From Anoxybacillus tengchongensis (GTDB lineage: Bacteria > Bacillota > Bacilli > Bacillales > Anoxybacillaceae), in contig NZ_JACHES010000003.1 in the NCBI RefSeq assembly GCF_014201585.1, positions 124,001 to 188,000 on the forward strand: 64,000 nt of DNA. The letters run 5' to 3'. Every line of letters starts with the position of its first letter. Position 1 is the first letter of the stretch. The notes below the pieces were generated by a model. The model had not been told where the DNA came from and ran no database searches. It was given only the letters and a program-made list of their open reading frames with translations. The translations under genes were made by a program, and so were the position numbers. Positions 16,533 to 25,700 of the stretch are shown piece by piece.

Positions 16533-17534
16533 CACAAGTTGACGATATGGAGCTTTGTCGATATTATCAAGCATTAACCCTGTGCCGATCGCGACACAAT
16601 CCATCGGATTTTCCGCAATAAAAACAGGCACTTTTAATTCTTGCGCAAGCAGTTGGTCAATGCCATGAAGCAACGCCCCGCCCCCCGTTAAGAAAATACC
16701 GCGGTCAATAATGTCGGCTGACAGCTCTGGCGGTGTGCGCTCAAGAACGCTTTTTGCTGTTTGGACGATCGTATATACCGTTTCGCGTAGCGCTTTTTCA
16801 ATTTCACCGGAACGAATAGTAATCGTTCTTGGCAAGCCAGTTACTAAATCGCGACCGCGAATATCCATCGCTTCATCGCGAGCGTTCGGAAACACAGTAG
16901 CGATGTTTATTTTAATTTCTTCCGCTGTTCGCTCACCAATTAATAACTTATATTCTCGTTTAATATAGTTTAAAATTTCTTGATCAAATTTATCACCGGC
17001 TACTTTAATCGATGCGGATGTGACGATGTCACCCATCGATAATACCGCAACGTCTGTTGTACCTCCACCGATGTCAATCACCATGTTTCCAGATGGTTGG
17101 AAAATGTCCATTCCAGCGCCAATGGCTGCTACTTTCGGTTCTTCTTCTAAGTATACTTTTTTGCCGCCGCTTTTTTCGGCTGCTTCTTTAATCGCTTTAC
17201 GTTCGACTGACGTAATGTTCGTTGGACAACAAATTAAAATGCGCGGTTTCGCAAACCAGCCTTTTACATTGAGCTTGCTTAAAAAATGTTTCAGCATCGC
17301 TTCAGTAATTTCAAAGTCCGCAATCACCCCATCTTTTAACGGACGGATGGCGACAATATGCCCAGGCGTGCGCCCGACCATGCGCCGCGCTTCCTCTCCG
17401 ACTGCCAACACCCGCTTTGTATGTTGATCAATCGCAACGACAGAAGGCTCGTTTAATACAATGCCTTTTCCTTTCACATAAATCAACACGCTCGCCGTGC
17501 CGAGATCGATGCCAATATCCCTTGCTAAAAACAT
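16530..17534 (-). CDS. mbl: MreB-like cell-shape protein Mbl
   Basis: Actin-fold ATPase that organises sidewall peptidoglycan synthesis. The 334-residue protein has phosphate 1 motif DIGIDLGTASVLIYV, connect/phosphate 2 DIGGGTTDVAVLSMGD and the adenosine motif TGGGALLHGID. Location between spoIIID and flhO, and length, match Mbl rather than MreB (normally with mreC-mreD) or MreBH. A 79-base gap with the spoIIID terminator separates it from spoIIID. Confidence 0.95.
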   Translation of the reverse strand: MFLARDIGIDLGTASVLIYVKGKGIVLNEPSVVAIDQHTKRVLAVGEEARRMVGRTPGHIVAIRPLKDGVIADFEITEAMLKHFLSKLNVKGWFAKPRILICCPTNITSVERKAIKEAAEKSGGKKVYLEEEPKVAAIGAGMDIFQPSGNMVIDIGGGTTDVAVLSMGDIVTSASIKVAGDKFDQEILNYIKREYKLLIGERTAEEIKINIATVFPNARDEAMDIRGRDLVTGLPRTITIRSGEIEKALRETVYTIVQTAKSVLERTPPELSADIIDRGIFLTGGGALLHGIDQLLAQELKVPVFIAENPMDCVAIGTGLMLDNIDKAPYRQLV

Positions 17535-17587
17535 GTATGTTCCTCCTTGCCATTTCTCCTAATAAAATATTTTACCACAACGATGTC

Positions 17588-17630
17588 GAAAAAAGAGCAA
17601 GGGGAACAAGAAATTTACGTTGCTTGCTCC
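17588..17630 (-). terminator. Terminator of spoIIID
   Basis: Minus strand: GAGCAAG (17623-17629) pairs with CTTGCTC (17595-17601), then six T. The spoIIID stop codon lies in the 21-base loop. Confidence 0.7.
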
Positions 17631-17878
17631 GTTTCTTTTTTATATTTTTTCTTCGTTGCTTCTCCTCCTCGCAAATGGCGAATGGATTTATGGTAATCTA
17701 AAATTTCTTTCACTTCATTCGCTAATTCGGGGTTAATTTCTGGGAGCCGTTCCGTTAAGTCTTTATGCACGGTGCTTTTGGACACACCGAACTCTTTCGC
17801 GATGACGCGAACGGTTTTTTTCGTCTCCACGATATACTTGCCAATCTTGATTGTACGCTCTTTGATGTAATCGTGCAC
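17615..17878 (-). CDS. spoIIID: Mother-cell sporulation regulator SpoIIID
   Basis: DNA-binding regulator that acts in the mother cell after sigma-E, repressing or activating many sporulation genes including sigK. The 87-residue protein has a helix-turn-helix at about residues 22-43 (VRVIAKEFGVSKSTVHKDL) and a basic C-terminal tail (ATKKKYKKE). It starts with GTG (MHDYIKERT) after GGGAGGG. A good sigma-E type promoter lies about 155 bases upstream. Confidence 0.97.
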   Translation of the reverse strand: MHDYIKERTIKIGKYIVETKKTVRVIAKEFGVSKSTVHKDLTERLPEINPELANEVKEILDYHKSIRHLRGGEATKKKYKKETEQAT

Positions 17879-18033
17879 ACTGCTCGCCCTCCCTAAGTTG
17901 GATGTGAGAAGTGTGAAATGAGACGTATAAGGCGTTTATCGCAGTGGCGTTTACTCGTTCATAACAAAATCGTCAATCCCATCTATTAATCGTTCATCTC
18001 ACCTCAAACACCCTCGTTGTTCAAGTTTGTAAT

Positions 18034-18062
18034 AGTGTATTAGGCAAGAAGAAAATATATTC
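18034..18062 (-). promoter_or_regulatory. Sigma-E type promoter of spoIIID
   Basis: Minus strand GAATATA (18056-18062), 14-base spacer, AATACACT (18034-18041). Compared with the sigma-E consensus KMATATT-N14-CATACAMT this is one mismatch in each box. SpoIIID of B. subtilis is a sigma-E gene, which fits. Confidence 0.6.
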
Positions 18063-18064
18063 CA

Positions 18065-18103
18065 TAAAAAAGCGAACAGATGAGCATTTTGCCCACCTGT
18101 TCA
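18065..18103 (-). terminator. Terminator of spoIIQ
   Basis: Minus strand: GAACAGGTGGGC pairs with GCTCATCTGTTC around an AAAAT loop, then six T. It overlaps the spoIIQ stop. Confidence 0.8.
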
Positions 18104-18877
18104 TGTTCTTGCCATTCCGATCGAAGCATCTGGAACAGTGCTTGACGGGTCGCTTTGTTGTTCATTTGTTTTGTTTTGATTTGTTTCTTGTTGTTCCGTT
18201 TGTTGCTCTTTGTTTTCTAATGCGCTCAGCGGTTGATCGAAGTAAGCGACTGGATTGACCGCTTGCCCATCTTTACGAATTTCAAAGTGGACGTGAACGC
18301 CTGCTTCTTGATTAAACTCGTTTGTGCCCGCTTTTGCAATGACTTGTCCTTGTTTGACTGTATCACCTGTTTTCACTTGAACGTCTTGTAATGATTGATA
18401 TACCGTCACAACGCCGCGATCGTGTTGAATATGAACGACGTATCCAAAAAGCGGGTCTTTTTCTGCTTTAATGACTGTTCCACTTAATGATGCAGTTACA
18501 TCAAAGCTTTCGCCGTTTTTCATCGCGATGTCGACACCTTTGTTTGGATAATATTCATCATTATAAGAGACGAGAGCAGCTTCTTGTTCTTCGGCTGGTG
18601 CACTGAAGTCGTAAAATGGTTTAGCGATTTCAACAGCATTCGGATCAAGGACAGGCATCGCAATTTGTTCCACTACTTGTTGAACCGGTACAGACTCTGG
18701 TTCGTTCACCGCTGTACCTTGTTTCGCTTCATCAACAGGCGGTTGTACGATGTCGTTTGTTTTGCTTTGGAACCAAAGCACACCTGTTAAAATGAGCGCT
18801 GCACTGAACAAATAAATGGAAGGAACAACCCAACGTTTACGGAACAACTTTGAAACTTTTTTGTTTTCTTCTTTCAT
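18101..18877 (-). CDS. spoIIQ: Stage II sporulation protein Q
   Basis: Forespore membrane protein that pairs with SpoIIIAH across the engulfment space. ATG 18875-18877 (MKEENKKV) follows GAGGTGATGAAC; 258 residues. A basic cytosolic N-terminus and one hydrophobic segment at about 20-38 are followed by an M23/LytM domain (residues ~95-200). The HVHFE end of the metal site is present, but the first His of the HxxxD motif is Asn in NKGVDIA, so the domain is probably inactive as a peptidase, as in B. subtilis SpoIIQ. The C-terminal 45 residues are Gln/Asn rich. Confidence 0.94.
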   Translation of the reverse strand: MKEENKKVSKLFRKRWVVPSIYLFSAALILTGVLWFQSKTNDIVQPPVDEAKQGTAVNEPESVPVQQVVEQIAMPVLDPNAVEIAKPFYDFSAPAEEQEAALVSYNDEYYPNKGVDIAMKNGESFDVTASLSGTVIKAEKDPLFGYVVHIQHDRGVVTVYQSLQDVQVKTGDTVKQGQVIAKAGTNEFNQEAGVHVHFEIRKDGQAVNPVAYFDQPLSALENKEQQTEQQETNQNKTNEQQSDPSSTVPDASIGMART

Positions 18878-18895
18878 GTTCATCACCTCAGCAAC

Positions 18896-18925
18896 CATTG
18901 TGAACAGAAAGAAGAACATTTATAC
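18896..18925 (-). promoter_or_regulatory. Sigma-F promoter of spoIIQ
   Basis: Minus strand GTATA (18921-18925), 15-base spacer, GTTCACAATG (18896-18905). Against GYATA-N15-GGNNANAHTR the only mismatch is one G in the -10. Transcription would begin just before the ribosome site. Confidence 0.65.
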
Positions 18926-18933
18926 ACATGAAA

Positions 18934-18971
18934 ACAAAAAAATTTGTCGCTTCAAAATTTCGAAGCGACAA
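18934..18971 (-). terminator. Terminator of spoIID
   Basis: Minus strand: TTGTCGCTTC pairs with GAAGCGACAA, then TTTTTTT. The spoIID stop codon is in the loop. Confidence 0.85.
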
Positions 18972-19938
18972 GTGAGAGATCGTGAATTTGTACCCCTTGG
19001 TAATAATATTTGACAATCTCTTTATACGTTTTCCCTTGCTTGGCTAAAAAGTTTGCCCCGTATTGACTCATGCCGACGCCGTGGCCGTATCCTTTCGTCG
19101 TAATAACGATGTGATTTCCTTGCCTTGTCCATGTAAAATCCGTTGATTTTAATTGCAACTTTTCACGCACTTCCCGACCGGTAAGCTGTTTACCATTAAT
19201 ATCGACAAGGGCAACACGCTTGCCTGGCGTGCGCGCAAGCACTTTGCCGACCGAACCGCCTTTCGGTAATTTCACACCGAGCCGTTGTTCAAATTCACGA
19301 ACAGATATCGTCACTTGTTCATAAAACTTCGGCGACTGTGTATCCCACGGGCTTTCAACGCTCGTTAAATAAGGGAAAGCGTTTTGCCAGTACGCTTCTG
19401 AGTTTTCCGTATAGCCGTTGCTCGTGGAGAAAAATGCCGCTTCAATTGGCTCATTATTGTACGTTAAAATTTGTCCCTTCGTCGCCTCGACCGCTTCTTT
19501 AATTTTTTTTATTTTCCATTCGTAACTGATGCCCCACATGTCTTTTAGTTGCTCGTCATTATAATACACTTGATGCATGACCGTATCGGTGACGTTTGCC
19601 CCTTCTGGTAGTTGAATCGGTTGGTTATATATGAGCTGTTTGACGATGTACGTTCTTGCGGTCAATGCTTGCGCTTTTAATGCTTCCATTTCAAACTCTG
19701 CTGGCATTTCCGCTGCTACCACACCAATGACATATTGTTCTAGCGGCAGTCGCTCCACCTTTTTTTCCTTGCTTCGATATACAGCTACTTCCACCGTCGG
19801 CTCATCGCGCGCTTGAATTTGCATCGGTTGGGCAGGAAGGGACGCCTCTTGCTTTTCCCCAAATGCTAAAACAACTAATGCAGGAATGAGTAAAATGAGT
19901 GTAAATAACGCAATCGTTGCCATCATCCATTGTCGCAA
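18952..19938 (-). CDS. spoIID: Stage II sporulation protein D
   Basis: Lytic transglycosylase of the SpoIIDMP engulfment complex, mother-cell membrane. TTG 19936-19938 (MRQWMMATIALF) follows AAAGGGGGG by six bases; 328 residues. A membrane anchor occupies residues ~4-26. The SpoIID domain includes the LPLEQYVIGVVAAEMPAEF segment with the catalytic Glu, SNGYTENSEAYW and the C-terminal GHGVGMSQYGA. It lies downstream of murA, as in Bacillus, with a strong sigma-E promoter. Confidence 0.95.
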   Translation of the reverse strand: MRQWMMATIALFTLILLIPALVVLAFGEKQEASLPAQPMQIQARDEPTVEVAVYRSKEKKVERLPLEQYVIGVVAAEMPAEFEMEALKAQALTARTYIVKQLIYNQPIQLPEGANVTDTVMHQVYYNDEQLKDMWGISYEWKIKKIKEAVEATKGQILTYNNEPIEAAFFSTSNGYTENSEAYWQNAFPYLTSVESPWDTQSPKFYEQVTISVREFEQRLGVKLPKGGSVGKVLARTPGKRVALVDINGKQLTGREVREKLQLKSTDFTWTRQGNHIVITTKGYGHGVGMSQYGANFLAKQGKTYKEIVKYYYQGVQIHDLSLVASKF

Positions 19939-19964
19939 TTGAATCCCCCCTTTGTCATTATTAC

Positions 19965-19993
19965 ACTTTATGCCGAGGGACAAGCATATATGC
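19965..19993 (-). promoter_or_regulatory. Sigma-E promoter of spoIID
   Basis: Minus strand GCATATA (19987-19993), 14-base spacer, CATAAAGT (19965-19972), close to KMATATT-N14-CATACAMT. It begins one base after the T-run of the murA terminator. B. subtilis spoIID is a well-known sigma-E gene. Confidence 0.7.
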
Positions 19994-20030
19994 AAAAAAA
20001 CGACCATTCGCCTTCTGCAAACGGTCGTTT
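19994..20030 (-). terminator. Terminator of murA
   Basis: Minus strand: AAACGACCGTTT and GAATGGTCGTTT form the stem, followed by TTTTTTT. Confidence 0.85.
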
Positions 20031-20037
20031 CTTACGT

Positions 20038-21336
20038 TCATCCAACATCTGTCATTTGTCTTTGTACTGTATCGATATCTTCACGTACACGTTCAATATC
20101 AGCACCTAACATAGCTAATTTTTCATGGAAGCGAACGTAACCGCGATCTAAATGTTTCAGTTCGGTCACGCGCGTATATCCTTCTGCAGCGAGCCCGGCT
20201 AAAATAAGTGCTGCAGCCGCACGTAAATCCGTCGCAGCCACTTCTGCCCCTTGCAGTTGGCACGGGCCGTTAATAATGACGGAACGCCCTTCAATTTTCA
20301 TATCAGCATTCATACGCCGAAATTCTTCGACGTGCATAAAGCGATTTTCAAATACCGTTTCTGTCACCATGCTTGTGCCTTCTGCTTTCATAAGAAGCGC
20401 CATCATTTGTGACTGCATATCCGTTGGAAAGCCCGGATGTGGCATCGTTTTTACGTCAACGGCTTTCAATTTGTCGGGAGCAATGACGCGCAAACCGCTG
20501 TCTTCTTCTATAATGGTGACACCCATTTCTTCAAGTTTTGCGATTAACGATGTTAAATGTTCTGGCACCGCACCTTGCACAAGAACGTTTCCGCCTGTAA
20601 TGGCAGCTGCAATCATAAATGTTCCAGCTTCAATACGATCAGGAATAACTGTATGTTCGGCACCATATAATGTAGTAACCCCGTCAATGCGAATCGTGCC
20701 TGTTCCTGCACCGCGCACTTTCGCACCCATCGCGTTTAAAAAATTAGCTAAGTCGACGATTTCCGGCTCTTTTGCGCAGTTTTCAATGACGGTCGTCCCT
20801 TCTGCTAATACAGCAGCCATCATAATGTTTTCAGTCGCACCGACACTCGGGAAGTCTAAATAAATTTTTGCACCGCGCAATTTTCCATTTACTTCGGCGT
20901 CGATGAAACCGTTACCGATTTTCACCGTCGCACCCATCGCTTCAAATCCTTTTAAATGTTGATCAATTGGTCTTGACCCGATCGCACAACCACCTGGTAA
21001 TGCGACGCGTGCGCGACCTTTGCGCGCAAGCAATGGACCCATCACTAATACAGATGCTCGCATTTTTCGTACATATTCAAATGGAGCTTCAACACTCAGC
21101 TCTCCAGATGCATCAACGACAATTTTGTTGTTGCCAACCGTTACGTCCGCTTGTAAGTGACGTAACACTTCACCAATCGTATATACATCGGAGAGTTCGG
21201 GTACATCGTAAATGACGCTTTTTCCTTCACTTGCTAATAATGTTGCGGCGATGACAGGTAACACAGCGTTTTTCGCACCTTCCACTTTCACTGTGCCACT
21301 TAACCGCTTCCCGCCGCGGACGATGATTTTTTCCAA
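20038..21336 (-). CDS. murA: UDP-GlcNAc 1-carboxyvinyltransferase (first copy)
   Basis: First committed step of peptidoglycan precursor synthesis: PEP enolpyruvyl transfer to UDP-GlcNAc; target of fosfomycin. TTG 21334-21336 ([12 protein letters not shown]) with GGAGGGG upstream gives 432 residues. The catalytic Cys117 is in [11 protein letters not shown]; other family motifs are KNAVLP and YGFPTD-like GFPTDMQSQ. Position next to ywmB and spoIID identifies it as the murAA-type housekeeping copy; a second copy lies at the right edge. Confidence 0.96.
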   Translation of the reverse strand: MEKIIVRGGKRLSGTVKVEGAKNAVLPVIAATLLASEGKSVIYDVPELSDVYTIGEVLRHLQADVTVGNNKIVVDASGELSVEAPFEYVRKMRASVLVMGPLLARKGRARVALPGGCAIGSRPIDQHLKGFEAMGATVKIGNGFIDAEVNGKLRGAKIYLDFPSVGATENIMMAAVLAEGTTVIENCAKEPEIVDLANFLNAMGAKVRGAGTGTIRIDGVTTLYGAEHTVIPDRIEAGTFMIAAAITGGNVLVQGAVPEHLTSLIAKLEEMGVTIIEEDSGLRVIAPDKLKAVDVKTMPHPGFPTDMQSQMMALLMKAEGTSMVTETVFENRFMHVEEFRRMNADMKIEGRSVIINGPCQLQGAEVAATDLRAAAALILAGLAAEGYTRVTELKHLDRGYVRFHEKLAMLGADIERVREDIDTVQRQMTDVG

Positions 21337-21367
21337 GGCATTCCCCTCCGCGTCCAAAGTCTCTATA

Positions 21368-22063
21368 TTAATATTCAGCTGTTATGATTGGGGTGCCAAT
21401 GACAACGGTCGTTCGCGCGCCCAATCCGTCTTGTCGTAACGCCAGTTGAAGATTCATTTGTTGTTGTCCGACAGAAAGTGATGTCTTCCACTGCTCAGTA
21501 TATGCTGAGACAGAGACAAATGCCTCTTCACGCAATGATTCAATCGGTTGCGCTTGAAACGAAGCAAGCAAGCGAACCGCCTCGTCAAACAAAACACCTT
21601 TCATCTTACCATCGAATTCCCCTGTAATACAAGTGAAAAATGTAGGTTTTACGAATAATTTTGTCGTTTGTCGGACGAGTGTACGTTCGAGTTGTTTATT
21701 CCACGTTGAACCGGTTGCTTCATATAAAACAACAATCGTTTGATGATGAGCGACCGTGATGAGTTGAATTGTTTCAACGTAAGCGGAGGTTTCACGTTTG
21801 CCAATCATCTTGTGCGGTTCAGCCGTCCAACGAAAAGAGGACCATGTTCTCACGTATTGTTGGATCCAGTTGTGAGGGTCATTCGTAAGCACTTGCTCTT
21901 TGGCGTAGACGTTCCATCGTTTGAGGTGAATATGATGGGATTCAAATACGCCAAGCATGTCGTTCATTTTCGTTATTTCTTCATCGACACGTTTACCATC
22001 ATACATCCGATAACCACTTAATAACAAACAAAAAATAACGAGTGCCAACCATCTTTTTTTCAT
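21368..22063 (-). CDS. ywmB: YwmB family exported protein
   Basis: A 231-residue protein with an N-terminal signal peptide ([17 protein letters not shown]) and no other membrane segment. Length and location just upstream of murA match YwmB of Bacillus, whose fold resembles a TATA-box-binding protein but whose role is not established. GGAAGGGAAAAGAG precedes ATG 22063. Stop and murA start are 31 bases apart, so cotranscription is likely. Confidence 0.85.
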   Translation of the reverse strand: MKKRWLALVIFCLLLSGYRMYDGKRVDEEITKMNDMLGVFESHHIHLKRWNVYAKEQVLTNDPHNWIQQYVRTWSSFRWTAEPHKMIGKRETSAYVETIQLITVAHHQTIVVLYEATGSTWNKQLERTLVRQTTKLFVKPTFFTCITGEFDGKMKGVLFDEAVRLLASFQAQPIESLREEAFVSVSAYTEQWKTSLSVGQQQMNLQLALRQDGLGARTTVVIGTPIITAEY

Positions 22064-22145
22064 CTCTTTTCCCTTCCTCTCCTTAGCTTTTATTGTTGCC
22101 AGATCGGAAGGGAAGATACGTAAAAAAAATCGACAATGCTCGCGT

Positions 22146-22376
22146 CTAAAGTAAAAACGGCAACTGGCGCGACCAGCGTAAATAATCTAAAAAGAAATTG
22201 CTCACTAATGAGCCGATGACAATCGTCAAAAGAATGTAAAATACACGCGCTTGAATGATGCGATTCGGTTTAAAAATAACTTCAAGCCGCACCGCTTGTA
22301 ACGTCCACCACGTCACTGTAATGAAAAATACGTGCGACAATAAACTAATTAACGCTTCTTGTCCAAACGTCTCCAT
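22146..22376 (-). CDS. ywzB: DUF1146 family membrane protein
   Basis: A 76-residue protein with two hydrophobic segments (about 10-30 and 45-68) and the LQAVRLEVIFKPNRIIQARVF stretch between them, as in YwzB/DUF1146. ATG 22374-22376 follows AGGAGGAG; longer in-frame starts run into the upstream terminator. Role unknown. It lies between ywmB and nuoN and is preceded by the nuo operon terminator. Confidence 0.8.
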   Translation of the reverse strand: METFGQEALISLLSHVFFITVTWWTLQAVRLEVIFKPNRIIQARVFYILLTIVIGSLVSNFFLDYLRWSRQLPFLL

Positions 22377-22395
22377 GTTTACTCCTCCTTCAATA

Positions 22396-22426
22396 TAAAA
22401 AATGGAAGGGTACACCCCTTCCATTA
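22396..22426 (-). terminator. Terminator of the nuo operon
   Basis: Minus strand: ATGGAAGGG pairs with CCCTTCCAT across a GTGTA loop, then TTTTTATATT. It follows nuoN. Confidence 0.8.
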
Positions 22427-22432
22427 TACGTC

Positions 22433-23935
22433 TTATTGAAGAAAATCGCTAAAATGTTCAAACGGTGCAAGGAAATCGTAGGCAATGTTCGGAAACACCC
22501 CTAATAAAACAGTGCCGATGACACAAATAACGACAACTGCAATAACTCCCGATGGCCACTCTAATCGATGTGTATGTTCGACCGGCCGGAAAAACATTTG
22601 AACGAAAATACCGAAGTAATAGACGTACGATACAACTGTTGTGATCACCATGATAGTTGCAAGCACGTAATGAGCTGGCTCAACGACGAATGCACCGAGG
22701 AAAATGTTCATTTTCCCGATAAATCCAGCCGTCCCAGGAATGCCTGCAAGCGATAGTAAAAAGATTGTCATCGCTACCGCCATGAGCGGCGAGCGACGGT
22801 ACAAGCCCGCAAATATGCTCACGTCTTCATCATCTTGATGCTGAGAGACGACTTGTAAAATTGCAAACGCCCCAATGGTCATAAACAAATACGCCAACAA
22901 GTAAAACCAAATCGCTTCAAACATAAACATCGATAAGCTCGCAAAAGCGACTAATACATACCCTGCATGCGCCACGCTTGAATATGCGAGCATACGCTTC
23001 ACGTTCCGTTGACGAAGCGCAATTGTATTGCCAATAATCATCGTTGCTCCTGCCAAAAAGGCGATGTATGGCGCAAGCGTCATAAGCATTGAAGCAGAAC
23101 TTCCTGATGGCGTTTGAGCAAATACGGAAACGATGACGCGCAACACGATAACAAATCCAGCTGTTTTAGAAACAACGCTTAAGAAAGAAACAACTGGCGT
23201 CGTTGCGCCTTGATATACATCCGGCGCCCACATATGAAACGGAGCGGCCGCTAATTTAAACGATAGCCCAACAAACGTAAGCAAAAAGGCGAGCGATAAA
23301 ATGTATTGATGATTCTCATCATACGTGCTTGCCAGTTGCCCAGTAATTTCTTTTATATTCGTCGATCCGGTGAAGCCAAAGATGTAGCTCATCCCGAACA
23401 ACGTGATAGCCGTTGCAATACTTCCGGTAATGACGTATTTTAACGCTGCTTCATTGGCTAATGTATGTTTTTTCCGAATCGCGACGAGAATATAAGAAGA
23501 AATCGACAATAGCTCAAGTCCGACAAATAATGTAATGAGATCGCCGCTTGATGTCATCATCATCGCGCCAAGAAGCGCGGTTAAAAACAAGTAGTAAAAC
23601 TCACCGCGATATGCGATGCGCTCTTTCGGTTCATAATGAAGAGCAAGCAATAAAACGAGCGCACTACCAATGAGCAATAACGCTTTAAATGATTTGGCGA
23701 ACGAATCGAGACGGAACGTATCACCTAAAATGGACGTGACATCACTCGTCCATAAACCGAGCAAAGATACGAACGAAACAGCGACGCCAACGAAAGCGAA
23801 TAAGCCAAGGAGACGCCGACTACGATTTTCCGGCATAAATAGGTCGATGAGTGAGAGCGCAATGGCCACACCGAGAATAATAAATTCCGGCATCATGACG
23901 CCCCATTCATAGCTAAGTAATGTTTCGAAATCCAT
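22433..23935 (-). CDS. nuoN: NADH-quinone oxidoreductase subunit N
   Basis: Antiporter-like membrane subunit of complex I; about 14 hydrophobic segments in 500 residues. The proton-channel signatures are present: GLELLSISSYILVA with the key Glu, the broken-helix region SFKLAAAPFHMWAPDVYQGA and KRMLAYSSVAHAGY. AGGGGG precedes ATG 23935. Last gene of the operon, four bases after nuoM. Confidence 0.97.
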   Translation of the reverse strand: MDFETLLSYEWGVMMPEFIILGVAIALSLIDLFMPENRSRRLLGLFAFVGVAVSFVSLLGLWTSDVTSILGDTFRLDSFAKSFKALLLIGSALVLLLALHYEPKERIAYRGEFYYLFLTALLGAMMMTSSGDLITLFVGLELLSISSYILVAIRKKHTLANEAALKYVITGSIATAITLFGMSYIFGFTGSTNIKEITGQLASTYDENHQYILSLAFLLTFVGLSFKLAAAPFHMWAPDVYQGATTPVVSFLSVVSKTAGFVIVLRVIVSVFAQTPSGSSASMLMTLAPYIAFLAGATMIIGNTIALRQRNVKRMLAYSSVAHAGYVLVAFASLSMFMFEAIWFYLLAYLFMTIGAFAILQVVSQHQDDEDVSIFAGLYRRSPLMAVAMTIFLLSLAGIPGTAGFIGKMNIFLGAFVVEPAHYVLATIMVITTVVSYVYYFGIFVQMFFRPVEHTHRLEWPSGVIAVVVICVIGTVLLGVFPNIAYDFLAPFEHFSDFLQ

Positions 23936-23939
23936 CTCA

Positions 23940-25451
23940 TCAACCCCCTAACCCGTTCATCATCGTTTCAATCGTCGTTTGTATTGGCATCGCCAATACG
24001 TTCGGATATACACCGATGATGACAATAAGAAGCAGTAAACTAATTGCCGGCACCCATTCGATGCCTCGTAAATCGTACACGTTTGATACCGTTGTTTGTC
24101 CGAACGTCATGCCAAGTACAGCGCGTAATAAATACACAGCGGTCATAATAATACCGAGCGTACCGATGGCAGCTAACCACGGTTCTGCTTGAAATGCACC
24201 AACGAACGCCATAAACTCGCTAATAAATCCGGACGTTCCTGGCAAACCGAGTGAAGCCATCGCACCGGCGAGAACAAAACCTGAAACGTACGGCATCGTC
24301 TTCGCCAAACCACCTAAACGAGCAAGCGTCGTTGTACGCGTTCTTTCGTACATAACGCCAACGAAGAAGAATAAAAACGCCGCGATAAATCCGTGTGACA
24401 CTGCTTGAAAGATCGCTCCTTGTATTCCTGCCTCGTTGAGCGAGCCAAGCCCAATTAATACAATACCCATATGCGATACACTCGAATAAGCAAGCACCAT
24501 TTTAAAGTCGGTTTGTCTAAGCGCTAAAAACGCACCGTACAACAAATTGACAATACCGAAAACAATAAGCCATGTCGAAAATTGTTGAAATTGCCCGGGA
24601 AATAATCCGAATGCGAATCGGACAAGACCGAAAGCACCAATTTTTAACAAAACTCCTGCATGCAGCATGACGACTGATGGTGGCGCTTGAACGTGCACAC
24701 GCAACATCCAACGATGAAGCGGCACGATCGGCAATTTTACTCCAAATGCAACGAGTAATGCAACAAGTAGACCGTAACGAAGATCGTCGGAAATTGGCGA
24801 AATGGTTTGTACCGCTGGGTTAGTTAATATGTAGCGTAACTCCGCAATGTTTGATGTGCCGGTACGCGCAAACAATACCGCAATAACGATCAATAAGACA
24901 GCGGAACCGAGACCGTTATAAATTAAATAGCTGTAGGCTGCTTTTTCTTTTTCGAAATATCCCCATTTTCCAATTAAGAAAAACATCGGGATGAGTGTCA
25001 ACTCAAAAAAGATGAAAAAGAGTACAAGGTTGCTAGCAGCAAATACACCAAGCATACCGATTTCAAGCAATAAAAACAGTTGAAAATACCCTTTCCACTC
25101 TTTTTGAATGGATGTAGAAGCGATCGCCGCAAGTGTTGCTAAAATGGTCGTTAAAACGATCATGACAAGCGCAAAACCGTCAACATGAAGTTCATAGGCG
25201 ACAGTAAAATCCGTCTCCTTTAAAAACGGGAACTCACCAAATCGAATCCATGACCGTTTTTCCGTTAACTTGCTTATATCATAGCCGTTTTGATATTGCC
25301 AAAACGCAAACAACGATAAGCATAACGATGGCAACGTTGCCAACACACCAAGCCATTTAATCGCTTTTTCTTGCTCTTTCGAAAGAAGCGAAAGAACGAG
25401 TATACCTAAAAGCGGGGAGAAAATTAAGAGCGATAAAAAGTATGGCTGCAT
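23940..25451 (-). CDS. nuoM: NADH-quinone oxidoreductase subunit M
   Basis: Antiporter-like proton-pumping subunit, 503 residues, about 14 transmembrane segments. Motifs: FFELTLIPMFFLIGKWG with the conserved Glu, FGVKLPIVPLHRWMLRVHVQAPPS (usually PVVPFHTWLPDAHTEAP, so this is a slightly divergent version) and KMVLAYSSVSHMG. The ATG at 25449-25451 lacks a convincing SD (only GGGT nearby). A 1.47-kb insertion separates it from nuoL, whose 3' end holds an AGGGGG that would suit it. Confidence 0.95.
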   Translation of the reverse strand: MQPYFLSLLIFSPLLGILVLSLLSKEQEKAIKWLGVLATLPSLCLSLFAFWQYQNGYDISKLTEKRSWIRFGEFPFLKETDFTVAYELHVDGFALVMIVLTTILATLAAIASTSIQKEWKGYFQLFLLLEIGMLGVFAASNLVLFFIFFELTLIPMFFLIGKWGYFEKEKAAYSYLIYNGLGSAVLLIVIAVLFARTGTSNIAELRYILTNPAVQTISPISDDLRYGLLVALLVAFGVKLPIVPLHRWMLRVHVQAPPSVVMLHAGVLLKIGAFGLVRFAFGLFPGQFQQFSTWLIVFGIVNLLYGAFLALRQTDFKMVLAYSSVSHMGIVLIGLGSLNEAGIQGAIFQAVSHGFIAAFLFFFVGVMYERTRTTTLARLGGLAKTMPYVSGFVLAGAMASLGLPGTSGFISEFMAFVGAFQAEPWLAAIGTLGIIMTAVYLLRAVLGMTFGQTTVSNVYDLRGIEWVPAISLLLLIVIIGVYPNVLAMPIQTTIETMMNGLGG

Positions 25452-25700
25452 TATAAATACCCGTTACAGAAAACTTATAAAACTTTATAAAGCATCTACA
25501 ATTCTTTACAAAGTTTTTGTTTCCTTCCTTGTTCATCGCGCCCGATTTCGCAAAAAAGCTACTCTCGTTTTCTTGGCGCTCCGAAGGCTTTACTTCCCCA
25601 CTAACGTATGGGTACATGGTCATGTCACATCATGGATTCGGCATATTGTTTCAAGTTGATGCTTGCATTCAAATCGCGATCGATTTCTATCCCACACGCC
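25452..25700 (-). ncRNA. Predicted omega-RNA (reRNA) of the TnpB element
   Basis: TnpB proteins use an RNA made from the 3' end of tnpB and the element's right end, with the guide read from the flank. Here the stretch after the tnpB stop has nested short hairpins on the minus strand (CCCA/TGGG near 25600-25615, and a GCC-TTCGG-AGCGCC segment near 25575-25590) of the sort seen in such scaffolds. Boundaries are guesses. If the right end is at 25452, the guide would be the first bases of nuoM. Confidence 0.35.

Noticed and set aside
20276-20863. 195-codon plus-strand frame inside murA
   Set aside because: Shadow of the highly conserved murA coding sequence, no ribosome site.
25357-25623. 88-codon minus-strand frame over the right end of the TnpB element and nuoM start
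   Set aside because: Its C-terminal part is out of frame with nuoM, which has clear family motifs, and its N-terminal part is the presumed omega-RNA region.
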